This document shows, in pieces, positions 6,418 through 6,776 of a DNA stretch of 6,776 nucleotides. A program made the translations under genes and the position numbers. The stretch lies in the NCBI GenBank assembly GCA_010024525.1, contig RGGS01000068.1, forward strand, positions 1-6,776, in the 5' to 3' direction. The stretch's first letter is position 1, and every line of letters begins with the position of its first letter. This stretch comes from Verrucomicrobiota bacterium (GTDB lineage: Bacteria; Verrucomicrobiota; Verrucomicrobiia; Methylacidiphilales; Verrucolacustridaceae). The notes under the pieces are model-generated. The model was not told where the DNA came from. It was given only the letters and a program-made list of their open reading frames with translations, and ran no database searches.

Positions 6418-6776
6418 GGGCTGCCTCCAGTTCTCCACGGATTCTTTGGATAGTCTTTTCCAGCTCCGCGGTCTCGTCCCGTTGGGTCCGGCGCATCAAC
6501 TGCTCCGCTTCGCTATGCCGTGCCTTTTCCCTTTCCAGTTGGTCCCGCAGGGCCTGCACCGAGGATTGCAACTGACGCCCTTCCTCCGCGGATTGCGCCA
6601 TCACTTTTTGCACCGCCTCTTCTCCGGCGGCTTTGCGGCGTTCCAACTCGATCCTCATTTCCGCGATGGTGGCTTTCAAGTCCCGGATTTCCGTGTGGGC
6701 CTCCGCCACGGCCTGAGCCACTTCTTGGGCAGTTCCCGCTTTCTGTTTTTCCAGGGCCTCGCGCAGGGCCCCCACC
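6404..6776 (-). CDS. Coiled-coil protein, C-terminal part (5' end beyond the window)
   Basis: The last 123 residues of a longer protein; the frame is open to the right edge. The sequence is almost entirely helix-forming and charged (Glu, Ala, Arg, Gln, Lys) with few aromatics or prolines, for example IRDLKATIAEMRIELERRK and LRDQLEREKARHSEAEQL, with hydrophobic residues spaced in a heptad-like way. It ends at the TAA 6404-6406. No catalytic motif, membrane helix or signal is visible in this part. The stop lies 14 bases inside the cyclase gene, whose ribosome binding site is within this gene, so the two are probably co-transcribed and translationally coupled. It might be a partner or scaffold for the cyclase, or an unrelated structural protein; the missing N-terminal part would decide. 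Confidence 0.72.
   Translation of the reverse strand, partial: VGALREALEKQKAGTAQEVAQAVAEAHTEIRDLKATIAEMRIELERRKAAGEEAVQKVMAQSAEEGRQLQSSVQALRDQLEREKARHSEAEQLMRRTQRDETAELEKTIQRIRGELEAARAQK
6424..6428 (-). promoter_or_regulatory. Shine-Dalgarno for the cyclase
   Basis: GGAGG on the minus strand, six bases before the GTG at 6415-6417. It lies inside the coding region of the upstream coiled-coil gene. It decides between two in-frame GTG starts, because the other one (6436-6438) has no comparable site before it. Confidence 0.75.

Noticed and set aside
6418..6438. Seven-residue longer start of the cyclase at GTG 6436-6438
   Set aside because: No Shine-Dalgarno precedes it, while GGAGG lies six bases before the GTG at 6415-6417.

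Overview
The window holds parts of a Gram-negative genome. It has lipopolysaccharide (LPS) core genes, an outer-membrane beta-barrel protein ending in Phe, and a cytosolic GAF-GAF-PAS class III nucleotide cyclase. From about 735 rightwards the style fits Verrucomicrobiota or a related phylum: mid-50s GC by eye, an OmpL/bbp2-type porin and a CyaB-like cyclase. That assignment is an inference from family resemblance. The first ~700 bases look different, with codons dominated by CTG, AGC, GTG and GCC, and may come from another replicon or organism.

Layout. (1) 1-711, minus: an internal fragment of a Gfo/Idh/MocA oxidoreductase most like 1,5-anhydro-D-fructose reductase. It runs off the left edge and also lacks its N-terminal NAD-binding motif. 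(2) 691-1182, plus: the C-terminal two thirds of a Kdo/LPS kinase (KdkA/WaaP/InaA type), lacking its N-lobe. The two broken ends meet head to head near 700-735, which points to a rearrangement or, more probably, a chimeric join. (3) 1179-2216, plus: a complete GT9 heptosyltransferase coupled to the kinase by an ATGA overlap, so these two form an LPS inner-core unit. (4) 2201-3493, minus: a porin that overlaps the glycosyltransferase tail to tail by 16 bases. (5) 3485-3781, plus: a small secreted protein whose start overlaps the porin start head to head by 9 bases. (6) 3807-4064, minus: a small two-helix membrane protein. (7) 4147-6417, minus: the cyclase. (8) 6404-6776, minus: the C-terminal part of a coiled-coil protein that overlaps the cyclase start and is probably co-transcribed with it.

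How they work together. Kinase and heptosyltransferase would build the LPS inner core. The porin and small secreted protein are further envelope components. The cyclase reads small-molecule signals through two GAF domains and a PAS domain; its second GAF carries a complete NKFDE signature, so it may be activated by its own product, as in cyanobacterial CyaB1/CyaB2. I found no mobile element, CRISPR array, tRNA, rRNA or convincing intrinsic terminator. The gene-free stretches are only 25 bases (3782-3806) and 82 bases (4065-4146), and I see no clear signal in either. No defence system or plainly novel multi-gene system is visible.
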